Positions 22,680 through 34,707 of a stretch of 64,000 bases of DNA are shown here, piece after piece. This DNA comes from Aedes albopictus (taxonomy: Eukaryota > Arthropoda > Insecta > Diptera > Culicidae), in assembly GCF_035046485.1 (NCBI RefSeq), contig NC_085137.1, forward strand, positions 457,617,004-457,681,003, read 5' to 3'. How positions within the stretch are numbered: position 1 is the first letter of the stretch; every line of letters starts with the position of its first letter. Position numbers and translations under genes: made by a program. Under the pieces are notes generated by a model. That model had not been told where the DNA came from. It was given only the letters and a program-made list of their open reading frames with translations, and ran no database searches.

Positions 22680-24264
22680 AACTTTAGGGATCCCTCCAAG
22701 AATTTTATCAGGGAATCTATTTGGATTTCCTTCAGGTATTACCCTAGGAATTCATTTAGTAATTTCTGCAGGAGTTTCTTCAAGGATTCCTCCTGGAATT
22801 TCTTCAATCTATTAACATGTTTATGTTGAGTAGATTCCAAGATGTAATAAACACTATCATAAAGCCGAATTAAAATCATGTTGGTTTTACAGCGGTTTTT
22901 AAAACCCCTTGAAGCAAATAAGGCATCAAACTGTTGCTAGGGTATTCAGCATCTTGGAATTCCTTCGGGGTGCCCCATGGAGTTTTATCAGAGATTTTTT
23001 CAGGAGTTCTTCAAAGTATTCCTAGTAGGAATTTCCTACAGAAGTTCATCCGGAGAATACTCCAGAAGTTCTTTCAGGGATCTCCCGGTTCAGTAGCTCC
23101 AGGTGGATTCAAGGAAGCCTGGATGTGTTTCAACGAGGATTCCTTCAGAAGTTCCCTCTGATATTTCAACAGGAGTTCCCTCAGATAATCCTCCTGAAGT
23201 TTCTTCAGGATTTAGGAATGACTCCAGGAGATCCATTAGGAACTCCTCCATATGTTCCTTCAGTAATTTCTATAGAAGGTCCATTAGAGATTAGTCTAAG
23301 AGTTCCTCCAGGGATTCCTTTTAATGTTCCTTCAGGATTTTGCACTGGAGTTCCTTCAGAGAGTCCTCCAGGGTTGTCAGGGGTTCGTGCAGCAGATGTT
23401 TCATTAGGGATTCCTTCTTGAATTACTTCCGAGATCTCTATAGGAATTCCTTTGGGGATTTCACCATGATTTCTTTCAGAAGTTTTACATGAGGATCCAA
23501 GGAGACCTCCAGGGACATCCCCAGATGTTCTTTAATGATTCCTACAGAAGTTCATTCAGGGATTAGTACAGGAGTTCCATGAGGATTCTTGCATTAGTTC
23601 TCCCAGGGATCTCTCCGGAATTCTTTCGGAGATTTTTTCCAGGAGGTTTCCAGGGATGCCTTCAAGAGTTACATCAGATATATTTCAAGAAGTCCCTTCA
23701 AGAGTTTCTTTAGAACTATTATCAGGCATATCTCCAGGATTTTCTCATGGAGTTCCTACAAGAATTCCTCCAGGTTTTTTTTCAGGGAATCCTTCAGGTT
23801 TTCCTTCTGGAATTCCGCCACGAATTCTTTTGGGCAGTGGCGTAGCCCCGGGGTGGGTGGGGGTTAGGCTTAAACCACCTCCCCCCCCCCCCCCCCGCCA
23901 GAGTCTAAATTTGTGGAACAAATTTCCAGTATAAAACGCTTTATAACGAAAAATATTCTCGGCTGCGCCGCTATTTTATACCTACCACTTAAATTAAGTA
24001 TATATATTTACGAAATGTGTGTGTCAAATAAAAAAAATGTATTTTCGGACATCGAAAACCTCTCCCATAGCAAAATTCTGGCTACGGCACTGCTTTTGGG
24101 TATTCTCCTCTTGAAATTTCTTCGGGGAATCCTCCTTTGGGGATTCCTCATAGAATTCCTTCACGGATTCCTCCTGGAGCTCCTTCAAAAATTTTCTCCT
24201 AGAATTCCTTCGGATATTCTTCCTATTCATTCCATGATGTCCCCTGGAAATTCTTCGGGGATTT
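22680..24264 (+). repeat. TTCAGGAATTCCTCC-type minisatellite, single orientation
   Basis: Words like CCTTCAGGGATTCCTCCAGG fill the block on the TCC/TTCAGG strand. A non-repeat gap lies at about 22810-22940 and a hAT MITE interrupts it at 23835-24092. No orientation switch was seen. Open frames with GIPSGV... peptides are repeat translations. Confidence 0.85.
23835..24092. mobile_element. hAT-type MITE, TSD CTTTTGGG
   Basis: Ends CAGTGGCGTAGCC and GGCTACGGCACTG are inverted. CTTTTGGG is duplicated at 23827-23834 and 24093-24100. The 258-bp element has a C-run near its left end and no coding capacity. It inserted into the minisatellite after the array formed. Confidence 0.92.
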
Positions 24265-24470
24265 CGCAGATGGCAAGTAAGGAAAAAAGTGTAACACTCG
24301 TAACGCCTCCCGTGCGAATCAAATGGAGCTGTCACTTTTCCTTGCGGAAAAATTGTAAGGAAAAGTGACGTTTCTCCCCATACTCAATTGTCAAAATTAC
24401 TTGCGGAAAAAGGTGGAATTTTACTTGAGCGCTCTACTTGGCAACACGAAACTTAGCTTTACAGTCTATA
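24265..24470 (-). repeat. Dispersed 215-bp repeat, reverse copy
   Basis: Inverted counterpart of 15155-15370, about 9 kb away. It begins abruptly at the end of the minisatellite (CGCAGATGGCAAG) and ends with ACACGAAACTTAGC. Inverted partners this far apart could support local inversion. Confidence 0.8.
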
Positions 24471-25020
24471 TCATACCTTATCTTCCACTTTCTTCTTCTT
24501 CTTCTTCTTCTGGCGGGGCCCCTTCTCCGTTCCGCAGTCACTCCTTTCCACCTTCCTTCATCGTCGCTGGCTCGCTCTTCTCGGCCGGCGACGCTTCCTC
24601 CTCTCTCGTCTGCTTCCCTTTCATTGGCTTTGACTGCCGAGCGTTCGCGGTAGTTGGCTTGACGATGCCGCGAAGCTCTGGGCAAAATGGCGGCACTCAC
24701 AGTTGGTAACGGTACTGTGGTGGGCGATTTCCAGGCAATTTCTGCAGTCTCGGGTGTCGACTAGAACTAGAGAAATGCGGTTGGCTTGGAGGCGATAGGA
24801 CCACTCAAGGGCTTCGGGTCTACTAAACGTGCTCTACGACGCACACCAAGATTCACTATATGGGGAAACCACGGGGTCTTGCGGGCGGTTTGGACACGAA
24901 TGAGTGGCGCATTACTGATGGAGACGATTGGGACGCTGGTCTGGGAAGTTCTTACCTGGATTTTTGTTACATTCTGCTCCTTCCACTATCTCACACTCGA
25001 AACTTGTTGTATTTAGCTCC
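24470..25020. other. GC-rich island of unknown nature
   Basis: High-GC block beginning with a CTT trinucleotide run (24490-24511). Open frames on both strands overlap heavily (114, 88, 71 and 76 codons) and none is convincing. It may be part of a retrotransposon or LTR I do not recognise, or single-copy sequence. Confidence 0.3.
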
Positions 25021-25191
25021 TTCCTAATGACCTGTTCGATCTAAATCCCAAATGGTTAAATTACATCGCATAAGATGCAGCAAAAGTGCCTTATGCGTGC
25101 AGAAGTGGAGGCAATATACGTGCATTGGCGGAATATTAATAACGCCATTGGATTTTAAGCGATATCTTATGCGATGAAGGAGTGTACTATT

Positions 25192-25581
25192 CCCGAGCAG
25201 GAATGAATAACTGACACATAACCGGAGAACACCAAAATCAGGTATCATACCAAGACAAGGTTTTGGTCGGTTATCCAGGTATTGAAAATAACTTATTTAG
25301 GTATTTTGTAGGTATTGATACAATACCTATTGGTTTGGTGTTGAGGACTGCTTGAGGTATTATTCAATTATGGAAAAATCGCTATTTGTATCGAAAATCG
25401 CCGATTATTATTTCGGTATTGCCATACCTGATGTCATTATTCATGCGTTATGCACAGAATACACACCAGTTATTATTTTATGTATTTTTATGCGAGGCTA
25501 CTTAATACCTCATTCAGGTTGTAGGTGTCCGGTTTTCCATACCTGAGTTAGTTATTCTTCAGCTATTTTCTCCTGCTCGGG
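25192..25581. mobile_element. TIR element with CCCGAGCAGGA ends and AGGTAT repeats
   Basis: The 11-bp inverted ends CCCGAGCAGGA and TCCTGCTCGGG bound 390 bp. AGGTAT/ATACCT words recur inside. No duplication could be read. A related end (CCCGAGCAG) appears alone at about 43910. The superfamily is unknown. Confidence 0.7.
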
Positions 25582-25749
25582 TTGCTACGTAATATCGCAT
25601 CTTATGTGACTTACCAGTTATCAGAAAAAACAATTCTGGTCACCTCAGTGTTAAACCAATGATCTTTGGATAATCCAGACCCACTTAACTAACATGACAC
25701 CAAATACTGCTTATGAAACAAACTCATTAATAATTATGACATTCTAACT

Positions 25750-26374
25750 CACGGGTTCCCAAACGGTGGTCCGCGCCCCCTGGGGGACGTGAAGCCAGTC
25801 TAGAGGGGCCGCGATTTTACTAAAAAATGGTAAAATTTTTATTCTATTCTGTACAAATTATAGTCATGGCTACAAGCCAGTGATTCCCAGGGTGTGCGGG
25901 AATCGGGTCGAAGGGCCTGACTTTTTCAGCATTTTCAAGAAACATGGCCAGATATTTATTCATTCATAAAGATTACATTTCCTAATATTTCTAGGATTTT
26001 TTTTTCTTCAGGGTTGTTCAAAACATGTCAGAAATGTACATAATTATATAGAGTTTCAAAGTTGACACATGTATGTTATTTTGTTAGTGTTTCTGGACAC
26101 AACACTCGGAGATCCAAAACATCTAAAAAGTATTTAATCGATTTGATTTCAGAGTATTTTTAGTGAATATTTAAGTACTATTTTTTTAATTGAAAACAAA
26201 TTTTTCAATTCGGTTTTTTTCTGATTTGATAAGAAATTTTTAATTTATATATATTATAAATAACTCGGTTTCGTTTATTTAATACATATTTTTTTTTTCT
26301 AAAAAAATCATTGGGCCCCAGATGTTTTGACATTTTAAAGGGGGTCGCCACCTCAAAAAGGTTGGGAATCCCTG
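25750..26374. mobile_element. hAT-type element, TSD TTCTAACT
   Basis: Ends CACGGGTTCCCAAAC and GTTGGGAATCCCTG are imperfect inverted repeats. TTCTAACT is duplicated at 25742-25749 and 26375-26382. It is 625 bp and AT-rich inside, with no transposase frame. The terminal sequence is of the common GGTTCCCAACC hAT type. Confidence 0.9.
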
Positions 26375-26705
26375 TTCTAACTCACCTCAGTGTTTGTCAA
26401 ACCCTGCGCCATGCGTATTCGGCAGACTATCTGGAGTTAAAAACGGCAAACTGTGATTTCCCGCACTGTTTTCACTATCCCAGTCAGACTAGCGTATCAA
26501 TTGTTAATATTCAGGGCCAAAAAACAAAAAAATGGTTATATGATCATAATGATGGCTGTTAACTTTTTTGTTACTTTTTGGTACTGCATCCGCAGTCCAA
26601 CAGCATCTCTTTCATTGTTATCGCATATCAAATCGCATTATGTCAACGTAAACGATTTTAGCTAATGCGAGTTAGTATGCACTCTTCAACCAGTTCATTT
26701 TACAT

Positions 26706-26865
26706 GGGTCCATATTACGTAACGCAAAATTTGACAATTTAAGACCCCCTTCCACCCCCACGTAACATCTTTTGTAACGGGAAATTTTTAAAATTTGTAT
26801 GAAGCGTAACACAGCGCTAGATCTCCTCCCTCTCTCTGTGGTGTTACGTAATATTTGAACGAACC
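26706..26865. mobile_element. MITE with ATTACGTAAC inverted ends
   Basis: GGTCCATATTACGTAACGC on the left mirrors GTTACGTAATATTTGAACG on the right, enclosing about 160 bp. From memory, this ATTACGTAACGC type is common in mosquito and fly genomes. The target duplication is not clear. Confidence 0.7.
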
Positions 26866-27559
26866 ATTTATGCGATTTTATTCGTACTCCAAAACGACTT
26901 ACCAAGCGAAGTCGTATAATCATCGCAGTACGCAGTTATGTGAATTCGTTTGACAATTTGCGAGTTTATTCGCACACTTTTGCGAATAAGTTTAGTTCAT
27001 CGCAATAAAACATCAGAGTTTCGTTTACTACATACCTACATGACTACATACATTAGAAAAGTTTTGTATTATTATACGACTTTTCCAGATACACCACAAC
27101 AAATCCCAAAAATAATATCATATGCGATGCAAATTGCGATAGTCATTTACAATAGTACTTCATACGATGTACTATGGATGGACATCCTTAATAAGGATTC
27201 CTTATACGTTTGTTTTGGTAATAACCAATTAGGCCTAATGTCCTATTTGACCAAACAAACACTTAGCATAAAACACAGGTTTGATGTACAGTAGAACGCT
27301 CATATGGAAATACAATAAACTGATACGGCAGGATCTAAGAATTATTTTGTCTCAACTTTAAGGTGAAGATATCACGAAGTCACATTTCACATTTCCAATT
27401 TTCTAGAGCACAAATCTGAAGAGTCAAATGACAGTTTGAACTGGAATCGATTGGTCAGCTGCATGTGTTTAATTTGTGCGCTTGAAAATTTTGAGGTTTT
27501 ACTCAGTTATATCATCACATTGAAGGCTTATCAGAAATCTTGAAGATTACTTTTTTAAT

Positions 27560-28620
27560 TCAAATTTATGCCAGAGCGCAGCATAAGAGAGACGGTTAAA
27601 TTGAATTATCGGAAATTGAAAAAAAAAAATAATCCAATAATTCTAACTCACTCCCTAAAAGCAATTTCTACCCAGTTCGGCTGCCACCCATCTTTTACAC
27701 GCCATCCAGCAATTAATTCCGACCAAATTTGCTGCTCAATCCTAATGGGTGCCGTTAAATAATTTCTTCGCAAAACGACAACCACTTCATTACAGCGCAC
27801 CTGTTACCCGAGCGAAAGCAAAACCTATTGCTGGCAAGCAAGGCACCACCGCGATTATTACAGTACCTACAGCTACGAAGCTATATCTCATAATGATCCT
27901 TTTCCACCTGGCTGACCGCGAGTCGACCGACGCGACGCGACGTTCACTTGTTGCCTAAATGGTAATCCGAGGTCCGTCGTCTGGTGCCTATCCTTGCCTC
28001 CGAATGTCACCCACCGGAAAATTCCGCCAATCATATATTTACGTAGACTTGCTGTATTCCACCCCTTCATGGTGTACGTCGGTACAATTTCCACGGCTCC
28101 ATCCTCTTTATGGTCTGGCTGGGGCCAAAGAGACCTGAGTGTTTTATTACGTGGGGAACCTTTTTCGTCGTCCCTGGCTCAGGAGCATAATCACAACTTT
28201 CACACAGCTAAACCGGCAAATGACGTAGAACCCATTTCGAGCGACTAAACTTTGGTACACATATATAGGGTTACACGACTACGACGGGAAAGTCTAGCAT
28301 GTCGACTGTCGAGGCAAATCATCGCAAGCTCATGAATTAATAAGGAACTGGCTGGCAGGCAGCAGTGGAAAAGGTTATGGAAAGCTACGGAACATGGAAT
28401 CGCTTACGTATTTCCCTTTAGCAAGAGCGGAAAGCTACGATACTACGGGGGATAACATAATTTTCCGACCGTGTAAGTAAAGGTTGGCTACGTGAACCGC
28501 TAGGATTTTTACGGTCCCACATGAGCATAAAACACCATAAAACTATTTTTAAAATCTGCTAGCCGATGTCGTCGACTCATTTGCGGAACAGAAACTTCGT
28601 ATGTATAAAAGCTCTATCGA
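27560..28620. other. Island without repeat signature, with a TATA-like motif
   Basis: About 1 kb of moderate GC with no repeat signature. A GTATGTATAAAAGC motif occurs near 28599-28612. No long frame is convincing. Possible regulatory sequence or a promoter with unrecognised exons. Confidence 0.35.
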
Positions 28621-29029
28621 GGAAAATTCACTACATGGTTAACTTCTTCCCGGAGGGCATTATGCCAGATTACCGAGGTAAGATGATACGCGAAATTTTG
28701 AAATAGATTTAAATATAATTTTGGAAATGTTCCTTTATCATATAAATGTTTAATTGAAAAAAAACTATGTGTTATGACGCTTTGATATTCAGACTGTTTA
28801 TCATCATCAGATAACATTCCCTTAACTCGCTGTTTCAACTTGCCTCGGTGTAACTTAACGTTTCTCAGAAAACTTTTTTTTTAGTTTTTATTTCTGTGTA
28901 TTTTAACCTAAGCTAATTCTACACTTCCTTTGAGAACCATTTTTCGGCAAGCCTCGTTGAATTAATGTACAACTCGTGCTGAAAAATCATCTATTTACAA
29001 CTCGTTGCATAAATAACTATTTTAGAAGT

Positions 29030-31260
29030 TTTCTAGGATAATGTTTGAGAAATTTTTCAGATCATTTCTTTGATAATTTTTCGGGAATTCCTTTGAATGC
29101 TTTTTCAACAAATTATTTGCAAAATGCTTCTACAACTCTGCTGGAGGCTCGACTGTATCGTTTTAACTTTCATCAAACCCGGCTACTCAATCTTGAATAG
29201 ACAAACGATGATTATTCATTGTCCAACGTTTCGACATTGGGCTAGTGTTTTCTTCAGGGGGAAAATAATTTGATATTTTTGGGTCTTATGTTTCGTCCAA
29301 CTGCAACTGTCCTATTTGACTTTGCTGGCTTGTTATAATTTCCAACGGACTGTTGGTTAATAGTCATGTAACACCAAAAAAAAAAAAAAACAGGACAGCT
29401 ACAGTTAGGTTAGACGAAGTATAAGACCAAAAACTATCAAATTCTTTTCTTCCTGAAGAAGACACTAACCCGTGTCGAAACTTTGGGCAAATAATAAGCA
29501 TTGTTCGTTCATTCAAGATTGCGTAGCCGGTTTTAATGACAGCTGCTTCTATAGCTCGTTTGGGAAATTCTTCGGCAATTACATTAAGAAGTCATTCATA
29601 ATATTCTTTCTGAATTTATTAAGCTATGATTTTTGGAAATTATCAGGCAATTCCTCATTCGTAATTGTTTTGAAAATGTCTTCGACAATTTTCCTGGCAA
29701 GTTTTTGAGAATTTCTTGTGATTCAATTTTTTTGCAATTATTTTGAAAAATCTTCGGTCAATGCTTTATATTTTTGTTGGCACATGAGAATAAATCAAAC
29801 AATTTTATGCTCTTCGGCATTTTATTTGAGAATTCCTTTAATAATGCCTACGGGGATGCCATCGGCAATTGGTTTAAAAATTTCCTTGGCAACTCTTTCG
29901 ATAAAACTATTTGGCAATTTAATTGAGCAATGGTTGGGAAATCCTTTTGAATATTTTTTAATTTATCTGATAAAATCTTTAGAATTTCTTGTAATTATTC
30001 TTTATATTCTATCAGAAATTACTGTGGAATTATTTTTGAAAATGGTTCCTACGATTTTCTTTGACATTTTTTTAAATTCCTTCAGAATTACTTTTGGAAA
30101 TTCCTCTGACAATTTACCTTTGATTTCTTTCAGCGATTCCATCATCAAATTTATTGAGAATTTAACTGGCATCTTTGAAATCGATCCAAAAATTCCTTCT
30201 GAAATTTCTCTAGGAATACCTTCAGTAATTTCTCAGATTTTTTTTCTGGAATTTCTCTGGTAATTGCCTTTGTTTTCGTAATTCCTTTGTGGTTTCCTTT
30301 ATTCAATTCTTTTATTTTTTTTACTAGCTCTTTTGAAATTTCTAAAATTTACACATTCACAACCTGATGAAATTTTTCAATTAATAATAGAAGTTGTTCC
30401 AAAAATTGCGGACGCAAGTTACCAAATTTTTTTTTAATTAAAAAAAGGTCAAACTTATTGCCAAAGGAACTGACAAAGAAATTTCTGGTACATTTTCTAT
30501 AGAAATTGCTGAAGGAAATCTTCAAGTAAATCCCGCAGGATTGATTTATTCCACAAGCAAATGTCGAAAGTATTTCCAAAATGCCCAAATAAATTCTCAA
30601 AATAATTTACATTGAAGATTCCAAAAGAATTGCCAAATCAATTTCCGAAGGACTTGTCGAAGAAGTTAAAAAAAACTCCGATTGAAACTTCAAAAAGATA
30701 TATGATAGGAATATTTTGTATCTCATCTCATAGAAAACGGGATGTGGGAATTTACAAAAGAATTTTCGCAAAAGGAAACTCCGAAGGAAATTCCAAAGTC
30801 ATCTGCAGGAAAATTCACGAGGAATTTTCGTTTTCTGAGACATTCAATGCCGAAGGAGTTGTCCAATTGATTCTGTGGAGATTGGCGAAGAACGTTTCAA
30901 AATAGTGGAAAATTTATCTTCTAAAGGAATCACTGAAAGAATTTTCAAGGGAGTCGTTAAAAAATCAAAGATATATTGTAGAGTGAATTTCCAAAGACAT
31001 TCCTGATGAATTCTGTAGCAACTCTGAAAAAAAAAATTCGAATTCCCCAAAGACACTGCTGAAGCGTTTGCTACAGGAATAGAATTACGGATTTCACAAA
31101 GAAATTGCGTCGGAATTTCCCTTAAAGGATTGCCGAAGAATTTAATAATGGAATCATGAATAGGATTATTATAGAAATTTGTGAAAACTTACCATTGCCG
31201 TGGAATTTTCAGAGTAATTGCCGAAGGGATTCGCGAAGAAACTTCAAATCTTCTGAGAAC
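29030..31260. repeat. AATTCTTCGGCAATT minisatellite, strand-switching
   Basis: Left of about 30330 the words read AATTCCTTTGG and TTCTTCGGCAATT. Right of about 30450 they read AATTGCCGAAG and CCAAAGGAAATT, the complementary form. The switch lies in an AT-rich spacer of about 120 bp. An inverted-repeat element interrupts the left half at 29174-29545. The 181-codon frame at 29718-30263 is repeat translation. Confidence 0.85.
29174..29545. mobile_element. Inverted-repeat element inside the minisatellite
   Basis: Arms of about 140-150 bp (29174-29315 and 29395-29545) share GGCTACTCAATCTTGAAT-like, TTTCGACA, TCTTCTTCAGG and TCTTATGTTTCGTC-like blocks in inverted order, around an 80-bp centre with an A-run. 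Minisatellite words resume on both sides. No clear target duplication. Confidence 0.75.
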
Positions 31261-31358
31261 CTTTGACGAGACAGTATCATTTAAAACGTTCCAAAAACCA
31301 AGATACACAGCGTACATTGAAACTGGTAGTTCATTATAACGGTTCTGGGTCATCTAGC

Positions 31359-31740
31359 GAATTGCCGTTTGGCCGACCGCAATTTGACCGAAAGGGTCAT
31401 TTGGTCGAACGTCGTTTGGCCGAATGCCGTTTGGTCGAATGCCGTTTGCCCGATAAACGGCACGCCATTGTTCTCCTCATCAGCATAACTCAAAAGAACA
31501 GCTTATGATTCAAAGAAGGAAAAATCTCTGACAAAAACTTCGCAGTTTAAACGACAACTGATAAAACTAGAAAGAATATCCTATGATTAAAAGAAGGAAA
31601 TATTTCTGATGATCATATTGGAAGCTAGAACGTTACCCGGAATTAGTCTTCTCCTCTGAAATCATTCGATCATAATCTGGCTAAATGACATTCGGCCAAA
31701 CGACATTCAGTCAAACGGCATTTGGCCAAATGGCCGGACA
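31359..31740. mobile_element. Small composite element with GGCCGAATGCCGTTTGG arrays
   Basis: Left array 31359-31460 and inverted right array 31678-31736 use the CATTTGGCC/GGCCAAATG motif. Inside, the GAACAGCTTATGATTCAAAG module occurs at 31496 and a variant at 31572. The same layout as 18138-19712 places both in one family. Confidence 0.7.
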
Positions 31741-31769
31741 CGCATTAGAACACTAGCGATAAAGATGCC

Positions 31770-32745
31770 TGGTGGTCAATGCACAATGGTCCACGAAACA
31801 GATTTACGAGGAAAGATGCATTCAGCGCCTTCAAATGATTTTTTAGACAAATATGGCCTTCTACAAAGTTGTTCCCAAAAATAAGGCCCTTTTTCCAATG
31901 TTAAAAAAAATAGGGTGGTGCATATTTTCAAATAAATTGGAAACCAAACTTTTTTACTTGCAAGAATTACTGCATACATTCTTCAGGAAAATTGTAGATC
32001 TATCAATTTTAAGCACATTTGCTGAAGACAGTTTTTATGTAGCTGTAAAATTGACCGATCTAGAGATATTTTTCTGAATTAGCTTAGGGTGCTTCAAGAA
32101 AAACCGGGTTTCTGGCATTAGCTTTTTTAGTTTCGATTTTTCGTCAAAGTCGACCAAGAAACACTTGTAGAGCATTTCGTAACGCGTCGTTTCGTGCGCT
32201 GAGATGGTCGTTATCTCTTTTGGTTCAATATTCATAGTTTTTTTTTCTTGAAAAATCATATATTTTTGAAAAGGTGATATGACGGGTTGGGGCAAACATA
32301 AAAAATATCTTTTGCCCGCATTCAGAAGAAGAAATGTTGTTATAAAACATATTAAAAAAATAGAGGGATGTTATTTTTGTAACTCAAGTAAAAGTGCCTA
32401 TTTTTTTCTAGAAAATCATCAATATCTTTTGAACGGAATGATGTAGTAACATTATGAGCGCACGAAAATGTGCGTTTTTTTGAGCTCCAAAAATGGTTTG
32501 GTCCAACTTTGGTGCAAAATTTGAAACAAAAAAGATAAAGTAATTCATGCAAATAAAAAAGTTTGGTTTCCAATTTATTTGAAAATATGGACCACCCTAA
32601 TTTTCATGCACATTGGAAAAAAGGCCTTATTTTTAGGGACTACTTTGTAAAAGACCACATTTTTCTAAAAACTCATTTGAAGGCGCTGAATGCATCTTTC
32701 CTCGTAAATCTGGTTCGTGGACCACTGTGCAATGTCCCCATAGCC
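31770..32745. mobile_element. DNA element with ~200-bp inverted arms
   Basis: Left arm 31770-31975 and right arm about 32536-32740 are inverted and share ATGGTCCACGAA-like ends, GAGGAAAGATGCATTCAGCG and TTGGAAACCAAACTTTTTTA-like blocks. The ~560-bp centre has no transposase. Terminal words ATGCACAATGGTCC / GGACCACTGTGCAAT are clear, but no target duplication was established. Confidence 0.8.
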
Positions 32746-32817
32746 ACTGTCACAATCTTAAGGAGAAACATCAGAGAACACCAACATGGCTGGAACAACA
32801 GCCGACTTGGACCCCTA

Positions 32818-33666
32818 CACACCAAATTTTCTATTCGTCTTTCAGCAATCCAATTTGCTGAAAGCATTCCAGCAATCCATCGTCTTACTGATATACAGCA
32901 TTTCTGTCGGCGGATTGCTGAAATTCAGTAATATAATTAACTGAATCCTGTTCAGTAACATATTTTTTGCTGGGTATCAGTACTTCAGCTGTCAAATTTT
33001 AAAAATCGCCGCAATTCAGTAAAAATTAATGCTGACTGCGTATCAGCAATCTGATTTTTGCTGCAAACCAGCAAAACGATGTCGGTCAAATTGGAACTTC
33101 AAAACAACATTGTTTCGTTTTTATTTTGATCTTTTGCATTGCAAAATTTTGTTTCTAGACAGTCGGTAATTTATTGGTAATTCACTAAACAACTGAATTA
33201 TCTATTTGGAAACACTGTTTGGTAAGTACATGCATTTAGTTCTAAAATAATACCAAAGAGTTAATTGTTGTCCTGATTTGCAAGTCTTCGCCAGCGGGAA
33301 GAGACGAAAGCATGAAAATATTTAGTTGAGATGGCAAAAGAAAAAAGTTTTTTTAAGTCGGAAATTATTTAAGTTTGTGTTTTCACATATAGATAACCGA
33401 AATAACAATATAAGTGAACTACAAACATACTCGGGAAGCGTTTTAATTGCTGGAAAACAACAATTATTATTTATATATGAATTGCTGGTTATTCAGCAAG
33501 AGCAAATACGTATTGCTGATAGTTCAGTAAACGAGCTGTCACTTTTTCACATTCGCGCATTGCTGGTTTTTCAGTAATCGATATTTTGCTGAAAGGATTG
33601 CTGGTTGTACAGCACACCAAAAATCAGCAAAATTTTGCTGATTTCCAGCAATAAAAATTTGGTGTG
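32818..33666. mobile_element. TIR element with CACACCAAATTTT ends, probable TA duplication
   Basis: CACACCAAATTTT at 32818 mirrors AAAATTTGGTGTG at 33654-33666, with TA on both outer sides. Subterminal zones of some 200 bp at each end are full of TTGCTG/CAGCAA and ATTCAGTAA words in both orientations, resembling transposase-binding arrays. The 849-bp element has no long frame. Confidence 0.75.
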
Positions 33667-33879
33667 TAGTCACGTTTTCAAGAGCATTAAACTTGATAAT
33701 TAGTAAACAATTGAGCCTGATTTGGATGATCTGACTCTTTTTGCAAGTGAGCTAAGCCAGGATAAATAAATGCAGCTTGATTCAATGCTTTGTTCGTCAG
33801 ATTTGCTACCCTAAAGTTTGTATACAACATAGAAACGGGATTTCTTGACGGTTCACCTTAACAAAATTTTCCCACTTTG

Positions 33880-33970
33880 CACACGGGTATTCAACACCAT
33901 GCTGAGAGTAACAGGTTCGATCCCCGTCGGTCCAGAAGCATTTCGTGGGGCGTTACGCCAAGGAGAAAAA
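33880..33970 (+). mobile_element. Feilai-type SINE, internally deleted
   Basis: The tRNA-derived head (ACACGGGTATTCAACACC, then box B GGTTCGATCCCCG and CGGTCCAGA) joins directly to the tail GGGGCGTTACGCCAAGGAG. The ~150-bp body seen in the full copy at 58372 is missing. No flanking duplication found. Confidence 0.8.
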
Positions 33971-34051
33971 TAAAATGAATTCGTAACTTTTTCTGACTAC
34001 CTAAAGAAGGTTGAGAGCTACTTCTGAAATGACTCTATAACAAGAAATTGA

Positions 34052-34195
34052 ATGACAAAAGGTCGAAGGACAAAAGGTCGAGGGAACCAAAAGGTGCAAA
34101 CAGTAGAATTTTCAAAAAAGGTTGAACTTCTTTGGCGTAAATAATTTTCGACCTTCTGTCTTCGACGTTTCGTCCTTCCGACCTTCTGTACCTAA
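34052..34195. repeat. Small inverted repeat of AAAGGTCGAAGGAC words
   Basis: AAAGGTCGAAGGACAAAAGG on the left is opposed by TTCGTCCTTCCGACCTTCTG on the right across about 50 bp. This short-word foldback recalls the GGCC-type arrays of the composite elements, but its sequence differs. Confidence 0.55.
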
Positions 34196-34707
34196 ACCTT
34201 CGGGAATTGTATGAAAATTTAGTTAGTCATTACTTACAATTATATCCAAGGGAACGGAGCCCATCTTCAGCAAAATGCTTCCACTTTCGTCCTATCGAAA
34301 ACAAAACTAAAAAGCGATATTTGTTTTGTTTTGTTATGTTTATATTTTATGTAAAGAGTGAGTATTCAAGATAACAAAACGAACGGAAATAATCGACGCT
34401 TAAATCGTCTTTTTTTGGAATAGGATGAACATGGGGGCATAGGCTGAAAAGGGGTGCTCATACCCTATATGGGTGCTTTTACTAAAAAATATGTTTCGAC
34501 ATACTTATCAATCATCGCATCTCTTTTACTAATACTTTGTTTCTTTTTATCATTTCAGGTACGTATCAATAAAAAAAATTGTTTGTGTGAGTGAGTAAAT
34601 AATTTCCTATTTGAATAATGAAAAAAAAAAACACATATCACAATTGAAATCATCTATAACAAATTTAAAGAGTTTGATTGAACGCTCTCAAATAAATAAT
34701 GAACAGA

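Larger units (their letters stand above)
25030..27300. mobile_element. Nested region: old TGCGAT/CGTATAA element hit by three insertions
   Basis: The TATCGCATAAGATGC/CGTATAA vocabulary seen at 12.8-13.4 kb occurs at 25040-25175, 25590 and 26870-27180. Between these lie three bounded insertions (25192-25581, 25750-26374, 26706-26865). The simplest reading is one old element, or adjacent old elements, broken by later MITEs. Outer ends are not resolved. Confidence 0.45.

Noticed and set aside
27890..28250. Opposed frames of 68-84 codons in a GC-moderate island
   Set aside because: Mutually overlapping, with no family features; kept only as an unannotated island.
34553..34600. Splice acceptor followed by GTACGTATCAATA, like the start of the 58875 exon
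   Set aside because: The following frame stops after three codons and shows no further similarity, so it is probably chance.
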